Positions 20,701-28,770 of a stretch of DNA of 64,000 nt are shown in pieces (position 1 is the first letter of the stretch; each line of letters starts with the position of its first letter). This DNA is from an uncultured Phycisphaerales bacterium (GTDB lineage Bacteria > Planctomycetota > Phycisphaerae > Sedimentisphaerales > Anaerohalosphaeraceae). Made by a program: the position numbers and the translations under genes. The notes beneath the pieces are model-generated. The model was not told the DNA's origin. It was given only the letters and a program-made list of their open reading frames with translations, and ran no database searches. The stretch spans positions 62,001 to 126,000 of the forward strand of contig CALMLO010000036.1 in assembly GCA_937868095.1 (NCBI GenBank), written 5' to 3'.

Positions 20701-21242
20701 TGCTGGATTTCGATGAAAAAATGCTCCAGGCCGAAGATTTTCAGGTATTCTTCAGCAGCCCGGCGGGCGGCCTGCACATCCCCGCGGACAAGGGCGGAGG
20801 GGATTTCTCCGGCAATGCACGCGCTGGTGCAAATCAACCCCTTGCTGAACTCGGCCAGCACTTCCTTGTCAATGCGCGGGCGATAATAAAAACCCTCCGT
20901 ATAGCCGATGCTGCTCAGTTGGATAAGGTTCTGATACCCTGTCAGGTTCTCGGCCAGCAGGATCAGATGGTACGCATTGTCCTTGACCCCGCCTCCTTTT
21001 TGTCGCTCAAATCGGGAGCCGGGGGCGATATAGGCCTCCATACCAAGAATAGGATTGATGCCGGCCGCTCGTGCCTGAATATAGAAATCAAGAACGCCGA
21101 AAAGGTTTCCATGGTCTGTAATGGCGACAGAATCCATCCCCAATTCTCGGCATCGCTCAATAAGCCGCTCCACAGAAATTGCTCCATCGAGCAGCGAGTA
21201 TTGTGTATGTAAGTGAAGGTGAACAAAAGCGTTATCATCCAT
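17769..21242 (-). CDS. dnaE: DNA polymerase III alpha subunit
   Basis: The replicative C-family DNA polymerase. The 1157-residue protein is full length for a DnaE1. It opens with a PHP domain (FVHLHLHTQYSLLDG and ITDHGNLFG), has the catalytic aspartates in PDIDIDICQDGR at about residue 400, the finger-domain YRPGPLTLIPEYI and FNKSHATRYSFVAYQTAW motifs, a helix-hairpin-helix region (GLAAVKGVGAKAVE), and a C-terminal OB fold from about 985. The ATG at 21242 begins directly with the PHP strand. A sigma70-like promoter lies 40-70 bp upstream. It is the first gene of the minus-strand replication block. Confidence 0.97.
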   Translation of the reverse strand: MDDNAFVHLHLHTQYSLLDGAISVERLIERCRELGMDSVAITDHGNLFGVLDFYIQARAAGINPILGMEAYIAPGSRFERQKGGGVKDNAYHLILLAENLTGYQNLIQLSSIGYTEGFYYRPRIDKEVLAEFSKGLICTSACIAGEIPSALVRGDVQAARRAAEEYLKIFGLEHFFIEIQQHVNDEHPHLLPALAEMAKEMGIGLVATNDVHFLNADDFEAHTVLCCINTGKKITDVDKMEYPPDVYLKSPAEMRSLFAAFPEACDNTLSIARRCEVELDLKTRHAPRYQAPAGKTAEQMLTELVLEGAQKRYGTITPEIQERISRELEVIKSKGFASYFLIVWDFCNYARQQRIPVGARGSAVGTVVGYCLGICNIDPLRYDLLFERFMDPERNEMPDIDIDICQDGREKILEYVRQKYGHIAQIITFGTMKARAVIRDVCRVLDVPLAEADRLAKLVPAELKMTLDKALEAEPDLKKAYDNDEKTRQVINIGRRLEGLTRHASVHACGVVIADEPLTHYLPLYKQAGSEDLITQFEGPFVEKAGLMKMDFLGLKTLSIIQRTVDLVKEIHGETIDIESIDITDQRVYRDIFSAGKTKGVFQFESSGMQDMLRKLRPDRLEDLIAANALYRPGPLTLIPEYIERKHGASWSLPHPILEEILAETFGIIVYQEQVMRICNQLGDIPLRQAYTLIKAISKKKEEVIQSEQKRFLEGCIRKGLQPKQAEEIFDLIRRFADYGFNKSHATRYSFVAYQTAWLKTYYPVEFMAALLTYEMGNTDKVVEYIGECREMGINVLPPDINDSFVDFTVVYDQQPGPKKTTGVIRFGLAAVKGVGAKAVEQIISTRERVGRFRSLFHFCETVDLHTVNKQVLEALIKAGAFDSLGGSRAQMAAALEKAMQCGSAFQADLQKGQMNFFLNGPLETAEAKPESMVLPDVPAWSEQQMLAYEKEVLGFYVTSNPLSKHAQIIELYSTSNTGKLRQLRQEQEVIIGGMITKIRYTVTKNGKNAGAKMAVAELEDLQGKCEVVLFPRTLEKAGALLQTDRIVFVKGTAQTQREVPNLRCDELIDLEEAGRRFSAKVRLEVDAQSVDKPLLEKVRQICQHYRGKSPIELTIYTPKRFRITAKVDPSLSIRADLESHRKLEAVLGRGKVHFTA

Positions 21243-21284
21243 GGCTTTTCAGCACTCCATCTCTTGGGATTTTAGGAAAACCTT

Positions 21285-21313
21285 ATCATAAGGGCTTTCC
21301 GGTTTCTGTTCAA
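21285..21313 (-). promoter_or_regulatory. Probable sigma70-type promoter of dnaE
   Basis: On the minus strand TTGAAC (21308-21313) and TATGAT (21285-21290) are separated by 17 bp, about 43 bp upstream of the dnaE ATG. The -10 box matches the consensus in five of six positions and the -35 box in four. Confidence 0.5.
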
Positions 21314-21859
21314 CAGGTTTGTTCAGGAAAAGGCCGCCGGGCAAAGGAAGGGGGCTCTATGGGAATATGGGTGGTTTTGACGAAGGCCAATCGGTGTATT
21401 TACTGATAATAAATTGAAATTTTTAGAAGATGAATACATAAGTTGTTTGATTGCCGTATCCTATGAAAATTTAAAAAAATGAAAAAAAGTTGCATGAAAC
21501 GGCCTTTCTCGGTATATTTCCGTATAATCTGATGAACTGATAAATGTTTTCTCCCCTCCAAAGGAAGAGACCCTTCGGTAAAATCAATTTTTCCAAACGG
21601 GTCTTTTCCTCTTTTAAAATACCCTATTGACAATTCAAGGCAGGCAATGTCTTTATCTTGACAGATATGCTTTTGGCTATCGAATTTTCGGCCTGTTTTC
21701 CGTTGCCGTAAATATTTGCTTCTGTAATTTTGCTAAAAACTTTTCCCTTGACAACCGAAGCGGATTCCGTTTCGATTGCGCGCACAGGCAGCGGTTTTGC
21801 CCCTCCTTTGGAGCATAACCCTACCCACAATGAGGCAAATACTTGGACGGAGCAGATGG
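21314..21859. other. Divergent intergenic region between dnaE and the sugar transporter
   Basis: About 545 bp with no gene I can support. It is AT-rich compared with its flanks. It holds a long imperfect hairpin (21563-21609) and three TTGACA hexamers on the plus strand at 21627, 21658 and 21748, any of which could be a -35 box for the downstream sugar cluster, though none has a strong -10 partner. The last is at the best distance from the transporter start. Open frames here lack ribosome sites and family resemblance. Confidence 0.5.
21563..21609. terminator. Long hairpin, terminator-like
   Basis: GGAAGAGACCC (21563-21573) pairs with GGGTCTTTTCC (21599-21609): eleven pairs with one G-T wobble around a 25-base loop. 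The plus strand continues TCTTTT, so it resembles an intrinsic terminator or a leader-RNA structure, but no gene reads into it from the left on the plus strand. Confidence 0.4.
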
Positions 21860-23242
21860 ATGGAACAGTCCGACGGTAAACTGACCCTCGCTGAAAAAAT
21901 CGGTTATTCCTGTGGTGATTTTGCCTCCGTCTTATTCTGGCAAACCATTTCCCTGCACTTGATTTTCTTTTATACGGATGTGTTCGGCATTGGAGCCGCT
22001 GCCGCCGGCATAATGATTTCCCTCTCGCGCGTGTGGGACAGCATCAATGACCCCCTCATGGGTCTCCTTGCCGACCGCACCCGCACCCGCTGGGGCAAGT
22101 TTCGGCCCTATCTGTTATGGATGGCGATTCCTCTGGCCGCCGCCGCCGTATTGACCTTTTCGACACCTCCGTTGTCTCCTGGCGGCAAACTGATTTATGC
22201 CTTCATTACCTTCAATTTATTTATGATGCTTTATACGGCTATTAACATTCCCTATTCGGCCATGCTCGGCGTGCTCACGCCCGATCCCGCCGAGCGGACG
22301 GTTTTGTCTTCTTTTAAGTTTTTCGGGGCCTACATCGGCGGGCTGGCGGTCTCCGCCGGTCTTCTTCCCCTTGTCAAATGGGTCGGCGGCTCCGGAACCT
22401 CACCGTTCGGCTGGACGGCGGCAATGGCTGTCTTTGGGGCTGCCGCGGTAGTGCTGTTCTTCATCACCTTTCTGTCCACAAAGGAGCGGGTCCAGCCCTC
22501 CGTTTCCCAGCAGACGACCGTTTGGCGCGACATCGCCGACTTGCTGACCAATGTCCCCTGGCTTCTTCTGGTTTTTTCCACATTCGCCATGCTTTTATGG
22601 GTTTCGCTGCGGCTGGGCGTTATCAATTATTATTTCAAATATTACATTGCCCCCGGCCAATATGAAAAATGGGTATCGGTTTTCAATACAGCCGGCATGC
22701 TTGCCAGTCTGGCCGGTGTGGCGGCGGTCGGCTGGATAGCCCGCCGGATTGGCAAGAAAAAGGCCTTTCTCTTGCTGTTTACGGCAGCCAACCTCCTGAC
22801 ATTCTCGTTTCTTTTCTATACGCCCAATCATCTTTTTCTGATTATGGCTGCCCAGGTGGTCGGCTCATTTGCCGGCGGGCCGCTGACCCCCCTGATTTGG
22901 GCAATGTATGCCGATGCCGCCGACTATTCGGAATGGAAAAACCACCGCCGGGCTACGGGGCTGGTGTTTTCCGCTTCCACCATGGCGCAGAAATTCGCCT
23001 GGGCGGCCGGCGCCCTCTTTACCGGCTGGCTGCTGCACTGGTTCGGTTATCAGCCGGATGTCGAACAGCCCCAGCGGGTGATTCTTGGTTTTCGTCTGCT
23101 GATGAGTGCAATCCCTGCTTTGGCAGGGCTGATTTCTATTTTGATTATGGCTTTTTATAATCTGGATGAGGAAAAAATGAAGCAAATCGGCTGTGCGCTC
23201 GAGGAACGCAGGGCGGCCGAAGCGCTCCTTTCTTCGGTTTGA
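21860..23242 (+). CDS. GPH-family (MelB-like) sugar:cation symporter
   Basis: A 460-residue transporter of the glycoside-pentoside-hexuronide group within the MFS. It begins KLTLAEKIGYSCGDFAS, typical of the family, has the cation-site motif VWDSINDPLMG near residue 55 followed by DRTRTRWGKFRPY, and about twelve membrane helices. I chose the ATG at 21860, seven bases after GGAG, rather than the ATG at 21830 or the TTG further upstream. It is followed by GH130 and GH94 genes, so its substrate is probably a beta-linked di- or oligosaccharide taken up intact, with the two phosphorylases acting in the cytoplasm. Substrate identity is inference. Confidence 0.9.
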   Translation: MEQSDGKLTLAEKIGYSCGDFASVLFWQTISLHLIFFYTDVFGIGAAAAGIMISLSRVWDSINDPLMGLLADRTRTRWGKFRPYLLWMAIPLAAAAVLTFSTPPLSPGGKLIYAFITFNLFMMLYTAINIPYSAMLGVLTPDPAERTVLSSFKFFGAYIGGLAVSAGLLPLVKWVGGSGTSPFGWTAAMAVFGAAAVVLFFITFLSTKERVQPSVSQQTTVWRDIADLLTNVPWLLLVFSTFAMLLWVSLRLGVINYYFKYYIAPGQYEKWVSVFNTAGMLASLAGVAAVGWIARRIGKKKAFLLLFTAANLLTFSFLFYTPNHLFLIMAAQVVGSFAGGPLTPLIWAMYADAADYSEWKNHRRATGLVFSASTMAQKFAWAAGALFTGWLLHWFGYQPDVEQPQRVILGFRLLMSAIPALAGLISILIMAFYNLDEEKMKQIGCALEERRAAEALLSSV

Positions 23243-23296
23243 AACTTCAACGTGGCTGAACTGACGCTCTTCAGTGGTGGAAAGGACCGGACTTCT

Positions 23297-24289
23297 ATGA
23301 AAAAAACAATCATTGGACCTGCTTTGCCGAATATTCCCTGGCAGGAAAAGCCGAAAGGGTGCCTCGATGTCGTCTGGCGTTATAGCGGCAATCCGATTCT
23401 CGATTGGAATCCAATCCCTCGTGCCGCAAGGATTTTCAACAGTGCGGTAGTGCCTTACCAGGGAGGATTTGCCGGCGTTTTCCGCGGCGATCAGCGGAAC
23501 GGCCGGGCAAACCTCTTTTTCGGGAGAAGTCCCGACGGCATTCACTGGACCATCGGCCCCGACCCGATTGAATGGGTGGATGAACAGGGAAAGCCAAACT
23601 CCATCAGTTTCGGCTACGACCCGCGGCTTGTGCAGATTGAAGACGTCTTTTATATCGTCTGGTGCGATGATATGCACGGCCCGTCCATCGGTCTGGGACG
23701 GACAAAAGATTTTCAAACTTTTATCCGCATGCCCAATCCCCTCATGCCGTTTAACCGAAACGGCGTTCTGTTTCCCCGCAAAATCAACGGCAAGTATTGG
23801 CTCCTGAGCCGTCCGAGCGACAGGGGCCACACCCCCTTCGGCGATATTTATCTCAGCCAAAGCCCCGATTTGATTCACTGGGGCTGCCATCGCTGGCTGA
23901 TGGGAGCCGGCGGAAAGGGCTGGTGGCAGGGGACTAAAATCGGGGCGGGCCCCGTCCCCATAGAGACCGCCGCCGGCTGGCTGCTGTTCTATCACGGCGT
24001 ATCCAATACCTGCAGCGGCTTTGTTTACAGTTTCGGCGCCGCCATTCTGGACCGGCAGGACCCGGGCAAGGTCCTCTACCGAACGGCTGATTATCTGCTC
24101 GCGCCGGAAAAACCCTATGAAACAGTCGGCTTTGTTCCCAATGTCGTTTTTCCCTGTGCCAACCTTTTTGATGCGGACACCGGACGAATCGCCATCTATT
24201 ACGGCGCCGCCGATACATGCACAGCGATTGCCTTTGCGCAGGTCGATGAATTGCTGGACTATATCATGAACAATTCCGAAGTCTTTTGA
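23297..24289 (+). CDS. GH130 family beta-mannoside phosphorylase or hydrolase
   Basis: A five-bladed beta-propeller enzyme of family GH130, members of which phosphorolyse beta-mannosides such as mannosyl-glucose, manno-oligosaccharides or mannosyl-GlcNAc. Visible motifs are YSGNPIL, IFNSAVVPYQGGFAGVFRGD with the likely catalytic aspartate, FGRSPDGIHW, GYDPRLVQIEDVFYIVW, and LLFYHGV with the later APEKPYE and FPCANL. Length 330 residues fits. There is no signal peptide, so it acts inside the cell. The start ATG at 23297 has AAAGGA upstream. It lies 54 bp after the transporter. Phosphorylase activity is favoured by the GH94 neighbour, but a mannosidase of the same family cannot be excluded. Confidence 0.87.
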   Translation: MKKTIIGPALPNIPWQEKPKGCLDVVWRYSGNPILDWNPIPRAARIFNSAVVPYQGGFAGVFRGDQRNGRANLFFGRSPDGIHWTIGPDPIEWVDEQGKPNSISFGYDPRLVQIEDVFYIVWCDDMHGPSIGLGRTKDFQTFIRMPNPLMPFNRNGVLFPRKINGKYWLLSRPSDRGHTPFGDIYLSQSPDLIHWGCHRWLMGAGGKGWWQGTKIGAGPVPIETAAGWLLFYHGVSNTCSGFVYSFGAAILDRQDPGKVLYRTADYLLAPEKPYETVGFVPNVVFPCANLFDADTGRIAIYYGAADTCTAIAFAQVDELLDYIMNNSEVF

Positions 24290-24460
24290 GGGGTGTTTCG
24301 AATCGCAATCCCTTCAAAAAGAGGGGGGCGGATATGGAGTTGTTTTCTGAATGCCGACAGGGCAGAGACCGCATTTCGGCCCTGACTCAAAACGGCTGCG
24401 GCTTTGGGACGGCTGCTGGTATCCGCCGCCGAATGGTTTCACACTGTTGGAAGGAACCCG

Positions 24461-26854
24461 ATGCAGTACGGTTATTTTGATGATGAAAACAAAGAGTATG
24501 TAATCACGCGGCCCGACACCCCGCGCTCCTGGAGCAATTATCTGGGCTCGACCGAATACGGCGCCATCATCACCAACAATGCCGGCGGCTACAGTTTCGT
24601 TCACTCCGCCGCCCAGGGGCGATTTTTGCGGCTCCGCTTTAATTCCATCCCTATGGATCAGCCCGGCCGCTATATTTATCTTTTCGACCGCGACAGCAGC
24701 GATTTCTGGTCTGCCTCCTGGCAGCCGGTCGGCAAGCCGCTTGACCGGTACAAGTCCATCTGCCGTCACGGCACGGCCTATACCGTCATCGAATCAGAAT
24801 ACAGCGGCATCCAGACCCAAACAACCTATTTTGTCCCCCTCGGTCAACATCTCGAATGCTGGCTGCTGAAACTGACCAACCGGGACAGCAGGCAGCGCCG
24901 CCTCCGCCTGTTTACATTTGTGGAATACGCCAACAACTGGCATATCTGGCAGGATTTGGTTAATTTGCAGTACACCCAGTTCATTGTGCGGATGCAGGTA
25001 ATCGACCATATCATCGATCACGGCATCAATGTCCTGCTGCCGGACAGTTCCGCCGATTTCCAGCATCACGACGGCAACCGCCATACTTTTCTGGCGGCGG
25101 TGGGGGCCGACATTACCGGTTTTGATACCGATCGCGAGGTGTTTCTGGGTCCCTATCACTCCTTTCACAATCCCCTGACCGTCCAACGCGGCCAATGCAG
25201 CAATTCGCTGGCCTGCGGCGACAACGCCTGCGGTGTCCTCCAGATGGATGCAGTGCTGGAACCGGGCTGCTCGAAAGAATTGGCTGTCTTTGTCGGCATC
25301 GGCAAGGCCGCCGTCGAAGGCCGCCAAACCGTCCGGCAATACGGCAGTCTGCAAACGATTCATCAGGCCTTTGCCGAACTCAAACAATACTGGCACAGCC
25401 GGCTGGAGGCGATGAGCGTTTGGACCGAGGACGCCGAGTTTACCAGCATGATGAACATGTGGAGTCCCTTCAACTGCCTGATTACCTATGCCTGGTCGCG
25501 GGCGGCCAGTTTGGTCTATAGCGGCGAACGGGACGGCCTGGGCTACCGCGATACCGTCCAGGATTTGCTGGGCGTAATGCATCTGATTCCGGAAGAAGCC
25601 CGCCGCCGTCTGGAACTGATGATTACCGGCCAGGTCGCCGTCGGCGGGGCGATGCCCGTGGTCAAGCCCTTTGCCCATAACCCCGGCAAAGAAACACCCC
25701 CCAGCGAAGAAGAGTTCCGCTCCGATGATTACCTTTGGCTCTTCTGTACCGTTCCGGCCTATGTCAAAGAAACCGGCGATGAGGCCTTTTATGACAAAGT
25801 GCTGCCCTATGCCGACCGCGGCGAAGATACGGTGCTCGGCCATCTGAAGCGTGCGATAGAGTTTACCCTTCAACGGCGCGGCTCTCACGGCCTGCCGTGC
25901 GGTCTTGCCGCCGACTGGAATGATTGCCTCCAACTCGGCGGCGACGGCGAAACGGTCTTTGTCGCCTTTCAACTTCGATATGCACTGAAGACCTACGCCG
26001 AAATCTGCCGGCGCCTTCAACGCCCTCACGAAGCCGCCTGGGCCCAGGACCATTTGCAGCAGCTGGATGAAAATATCGAACGGTTCGCCTGGGATGGCCG
26101 ATGGTTTCTGCGGGCCTATCGTTCCGATGGAATGAAATTCGGCTCCCATGAAAATGAGGAAGGCAGCATCTGGCTCAACCCTCAGACCTGGTCTGTGTTA
26201 AGCGGATTTGCCCAGGGCCGCCGTGCCCGCCAGGTGATGGATGAAGTCCACCAGCGTCTGGCGACGGAATACGGCCTGATGATTTGCGACCCTCCCTATC
26301 AGAAAACCGACTATCACATCGTCAAGGCCTCTCTTTTCAATCCGGGAATGAAGGAAAACGCCTCCATTTTTTCGCATACCCAGGGCTGGGCGGTGATAGC
26401 GGAAGCAATGCTGGGACGCGGCGACAGGGCCTATCAGTATTTTCGGGCTTATCTGCCGGCTGCTTACAACACGCGCGCTTCGCTCCGCCAGATTGAACCC
26501 TATGTTTACTGCCAGTTCACCCACAGCAAGTACAGCCCGCGGGCCGGCTCTTCCCGTCTGCCATGGCTGACCGGTGCGGCCGCCTGGTCCTATTATGCCG
26601 CCGCTCAGGCCATCTTCGGTATCCAGCCCGATTATGACGGACTTCGCATCGACCCATGTCTTCCCTCCGCGTGGCAGCAGGTAAAACTGCGAAGGCGTTT
26701 CCGAAACAAATGGCTGAATATCGAAATCCGCAAGGACAAAGGGGTCCAGAAGGGAGTGCGGGAAGTGCTCGTCAACGGCCGTCCCCTCGACGGCAATCTG
26801 ATCGGCCTCGACCGGCTCAAGGACAGAAATGACGTGCTGGTTGTGATGGGCTGA
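24461..26854 (+). CDS. GH94 disaccharide phosphorylase (cellobiose/chitobiose phosphorylase-like)
   Basis: Inverting phosphorolysis of a beta-glycosidic disaccharide to a sugar 1-phosphate and a free sugar. The 797-residue chain starts MQYGYFDDENKEYVITRPD, the classic GH94 opening, and has AGGYSF, DRDSSDFWSASWQPVGKP, GLGYRDTVQD and the catalytic DWNDCL with Asp485 as general acid, equivalent to Asp490 of Cellvibrio cellobiose phosphorylase. The C-terminal sandwich ends with VLVVMG. AAGGAA precedes the ATG. No signal peptide. The sequence mixes features of cellobiose and N,N'-diacetylchitobiose phosphorylases, so the donor is not settled; together with GH130 and the transporter, glucomannan or cellulose breakdown is plausible. 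Confidence 0.9.
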   Translation: MQYGYFDDENKEYVITRPDTPRSWSNYLGSTEYGAIITNNAGGYSFVHSAAQGRFLRLRFNSIPMDQPGRYIYLFDRDSSDFWSASWQPVGKPLDRYKSICRHGTAYTVIESEYSGIQTQTTYFVPLGQHLECWLLKLTNRDSRQRRLRLFTFVEYANNWHIWQDLVNLQYTQFIVRMQVIDHIIDHGINVLLPDSSADFQHHDGNRHTFLAAVGADITGFDTDREVFLGPYHSFHNPLTVQRGQCSNSLACGDNACGVLQMDAVLEPGCSKELAVFVGIGKAAVEGRQTVRQYGSLQTIHQAFAELKQYWHSRLEAMSVWTEDAEFTSMMNMWSPFNCLITYAWSRAASLVYSGERDGLGYRDTVQDLLGVMHLIPEEARRRLELMITGQVAVGGAMPVVKPFAHNPGKETPPSEEEFRSDDYLWLFCTVPAYVKETGDEAFYDKVLPYADRGEDTVLGHLKRAIEFTLQRRGSHGLPCGLAADWNDCLQLGGDGETVFVAFQLRYALKTYAEICRRLQRPHEAAWAQDHLQQLDENIERFAWDGRWFLRAYRSDGMKFGSHENEEGSIWLNPQTWSVLSGFAQGRRARQVMDEVHQRLATEYGLMICDPPYQKTDYHIVKASLFNPGMKENASIFSHTQGWAVIAEAMLGRGDRAYQYFRAYLPAAYNTRASLRQIEPYVYCQFTHSKYSPRAGSSRLPWLTGAAAWSYYAAAQAIFGIQPDYDGLRIDPCLPSAWQQVKLRRRFRNKWLNIEIRKDKGVQKGVREVLVNGRPLDGNLIGLDRLKDRNDVLVVMG

Positions 26855-26893
26855 CGGCTCTGACGGCAGCCCCTTTTAATTCTTTCAAAATCT

Positions 26894-27772
26894 TTACTCC
26901 GGCCAGATGCCGCGAAAGACTTCCACTGCCGGCCCGGTCATATAGACGCAGTTGTCTGTTTCGCACCAGTTAATATCCAAGGCTCCCCCCGGCAGGTGAG
27001 CCCGTACTATCCGCTGGCACCGTCCCGTCAGAACCCCCGCCACCGCACAGGCACACGCCCCTGTTCCGCAGGCCAGCGTTATCCCGCTGCCCCGCTCCCA
27101 CGTTCGCATGGTAAATTCCGTCGGATTCTCGCTTTTGACAAAATGCACATTCACCCGCTGCGGAAACAACTCGTGATGTTCAATCAAAGGCCCGAGCACC
27201 GGCAGGTCAATCGCATCCAAATCCTCGCAGAAAAAGACCGCATGCGGATTGCCCATCGACACACACGTCATCGACCATTCCTGCCCGCAGACCCGCAGAG
27301 GCAGACCGACCACTTCTTCGGCATCGATGGCCGCCGGAATTTCAGACGCCTTCAGAATGGGCTGGCCCATATTGACGCAGACTCGGCTGACGTTGTCTTC
27401 CTCGTCCAGTTCCAGACCCACCGTCAAAATACCCCGTCCGGTTTCCACGTGAAGCATTGCCGGAAACGTTTGTTGCCCGGGTACCGAAAATTCATGGTCA
27501 GCGGTATGCGGCCGATATGTTTCATAAAAATATTTGGCCAGGCAGCGGATGCCGTTGCCGCACATCTGGGCCTCGGAGCCGTCGGCGTTGAACATCCGCA
27601 TTTTTACATCCGCCGTCTCAGACGGGCAAACCAGAATCAGACCGTCCGAGCCGACCCCGAAATGGCGATCGCTCATCCGCACCGCCAGCCGGCTGGGGTC
27701 TTCAACAGTCTGCTGGAAGCAATCGATATAAACATAATCATTGCCCAGCCCCTGCATTTTAACAAATTCCAT
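26894..27772 (-). CDS. dapF: Diaminopimelate epimerase
   Basis: Interconverts LL- and meso-diaminopimelate for lysine and peptidoglycan synthesis. The 292-residue protein has the two active-site cysteines in MCGNGIRCL and LACGTGACA, an opening MEFVKMQGLGNDYVYID, and MGNPHAVFF. The ATG at 27772 follows GGAGAAAGGG and begins at the first family strand; upstream in-frame sequence is not conserved. It converges on the GH94 gene with a 39-bp gap and has no operon partner here. Presence of dapF agrees with a peptidoglycan-containing planctomycete. Confidence 0.94.
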   Translation of the reverse strand: MEFVKMQGLGNDYVYIDCFQQTVEDPSRLAVRMSDRHFGVGSDGLILVCPSETADVKMRMFNADGSEAQMCGNGIRCLAKYFYETYRPHTADHEFSVPGQQTFPAMLHVETGRGILTVGLELDEEDNVSRVCVNMGQPILKASEIPAAIDAEEVVGLPLRVCGQEWSMTCVSMGNPHAVFFCEDLDAIDLPVLGPLIEHHELFPQRVNVHFVKSENPTEFTMRTWERGSGITLACGTGACACAVAGVLTGRCQRIVRAHLPGGALDINWCETDNCVYMTGPAVEVFRGIWPE

Positions 27773-27973
27773 AATCCCTTTCTCCGTTTCAGAAACTGCA
27801 CAGTATAAAAGCAGCAGGCGGCCCAGGCAACCGCAGAGTTTTTTTCGTTGAACTTGCATTGGCTTGGTAAAAAAGCGAACACAGCATCCTTGCCGCAAGA
27901 CCTGCGGCAAAAACGGCTTGCTGGAAGGGCAGGACGGCTCTTTTTCTGCGAGGGCTTGGTTGAATCCTCTCCC

Positions 27974-28537
27974 CTAAAATGTTTTGCTCACACCGAATGT
28001 CAGTCCGTCGAAGCCGGCGTTGTCTTCATCAAGCCCTGCATTGGACAAATGGAATATCTTCAGCGTTACCGCCCAACTGTTGCCGAAATCGTATCCGATG
28101 CCCGCGTCCGACAGGAAATTCACCTTTGAGCCATTCCCCGGCATATAGTCATCGTGCCATAGCACAGCCGAACCGATTTCCCCGTAAAAACCTTTGCTTT
28201 TTATCTCCTGCGCATAAAAACGCAGTGCCGCCCCCACTCCCACCCCGAAAATATCATCCTTCCTGTCTTTTACACTGCCGCGTAAATTGTAGAAAAAAAG
28301 CGGATACCCTCGGGCCGCCAGCGTTATCCGCTCTTGAACCGGCCACTCATACTCCGCCGCCGCCAGAAGAAAGTAATCCTCCTCACGCTCAGGCCACTGC
28401 TCGCCCACGGTGCCGGTGCTGCTCATAAATTCACCCCGCCACCAGCCCTGATCGAATTTGTTTGTGAGCACATGATCACCTCCGCATCCCCCGCACATAA
28501 CCACGCCCAGCAAAACCGCGCATGCAAACCGATTCAT
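27974..28537 (-). CDS. PagL-like lipid A 3-O-deacylase / acyloxyacyl hydrolase family protein
   Basis: A 187-residue exported protein with an N-terminal signal, possibly a lipoprotein (cysteines at 15 and 18, without a classic lipobox). The rest forms amphipathic strands that fit an eight-stranded outer-membrane barrel, ending in Phe as such barrels do. FHLSNAGLDEDNAGFDG near the end matches the PagL active-site block: His163 and Ser165 fit the catalytic His and Ser, while the position of the catalytic Glu is Asp177. Such enzymes trim an acyl chain from lipid A. The gene has GGAGG before its ATG and its own promoter. Activity is uncertain because of the substituted residue. Confidence 0.7.
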   Translation of the reverse strand: MNRFACAVLLGVVMCGGCGGDHVLTNKFDQGWWRGEFMSSTGTVGEQWPEREEDYFLLAAAEYEWPVQERITLAARGYPLFFYNLRGSVKDRKDDIFGVGVGAALRFYAQEIKSKGFYGEIGSAVLWHDDYMPGNGSKVNFLSDAGIGYDFGNSWAVTLKIFHLSNAGLDEDNAGFDGLTFGVSKTF

Positions 28538-28576
28538 TGTTGACCTCCATGGAAACAGGGTTATCTGTTTTTCAGA

Positions 28577-28606
28577 ATTTTACAGGTCTGTTTTTCTGTT
28601 TTTCAA
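28577..28606 (-). promoter_or_regulatory. Probable promoter of the PagL-like gene
   Basis: On the minus strand TTGAAA (28601-28606) and TAAAAT (28577-28582) are separated by 18 bp, about 40 bp upstream of the ATG. Each box has five of six consensus bases. Confidence 0.55.
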
Positions 28607-28770
28607 CAAAAAAAACGCCGGTTTGGCTTGAAAAAAGCAAGGATTCTTTACATCTTGTCTCCTGAATTTGCAATTGCCCTTTTGGTTTTCGTTTACTGCC
28701 TTCTCCATCTCAGAGCAGGAAATCCGGCCACAAAATTCTTACTTTTTGCACAAGGTTTATCGGGAAAATC

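Noticed and set aside
21400-21633. A 77-codon minus-strand frame upstream of the sugar cluster
   Set aside because: It starts inside the hairpin region, lacks a ribosome site and resembles nothing.
24794-26149. A 451-codon minus-strand frame
   Set aside because: Opposite the GH94 gene, whose catalytic motifs are read on the plus strand.
28608-28631. Possible terminator after the PflX-like gene (minus strand, T8 run)
   Set aside because: The T run is good, but the stem is only three or four pairs (GCC/GGC), too weak to claim.
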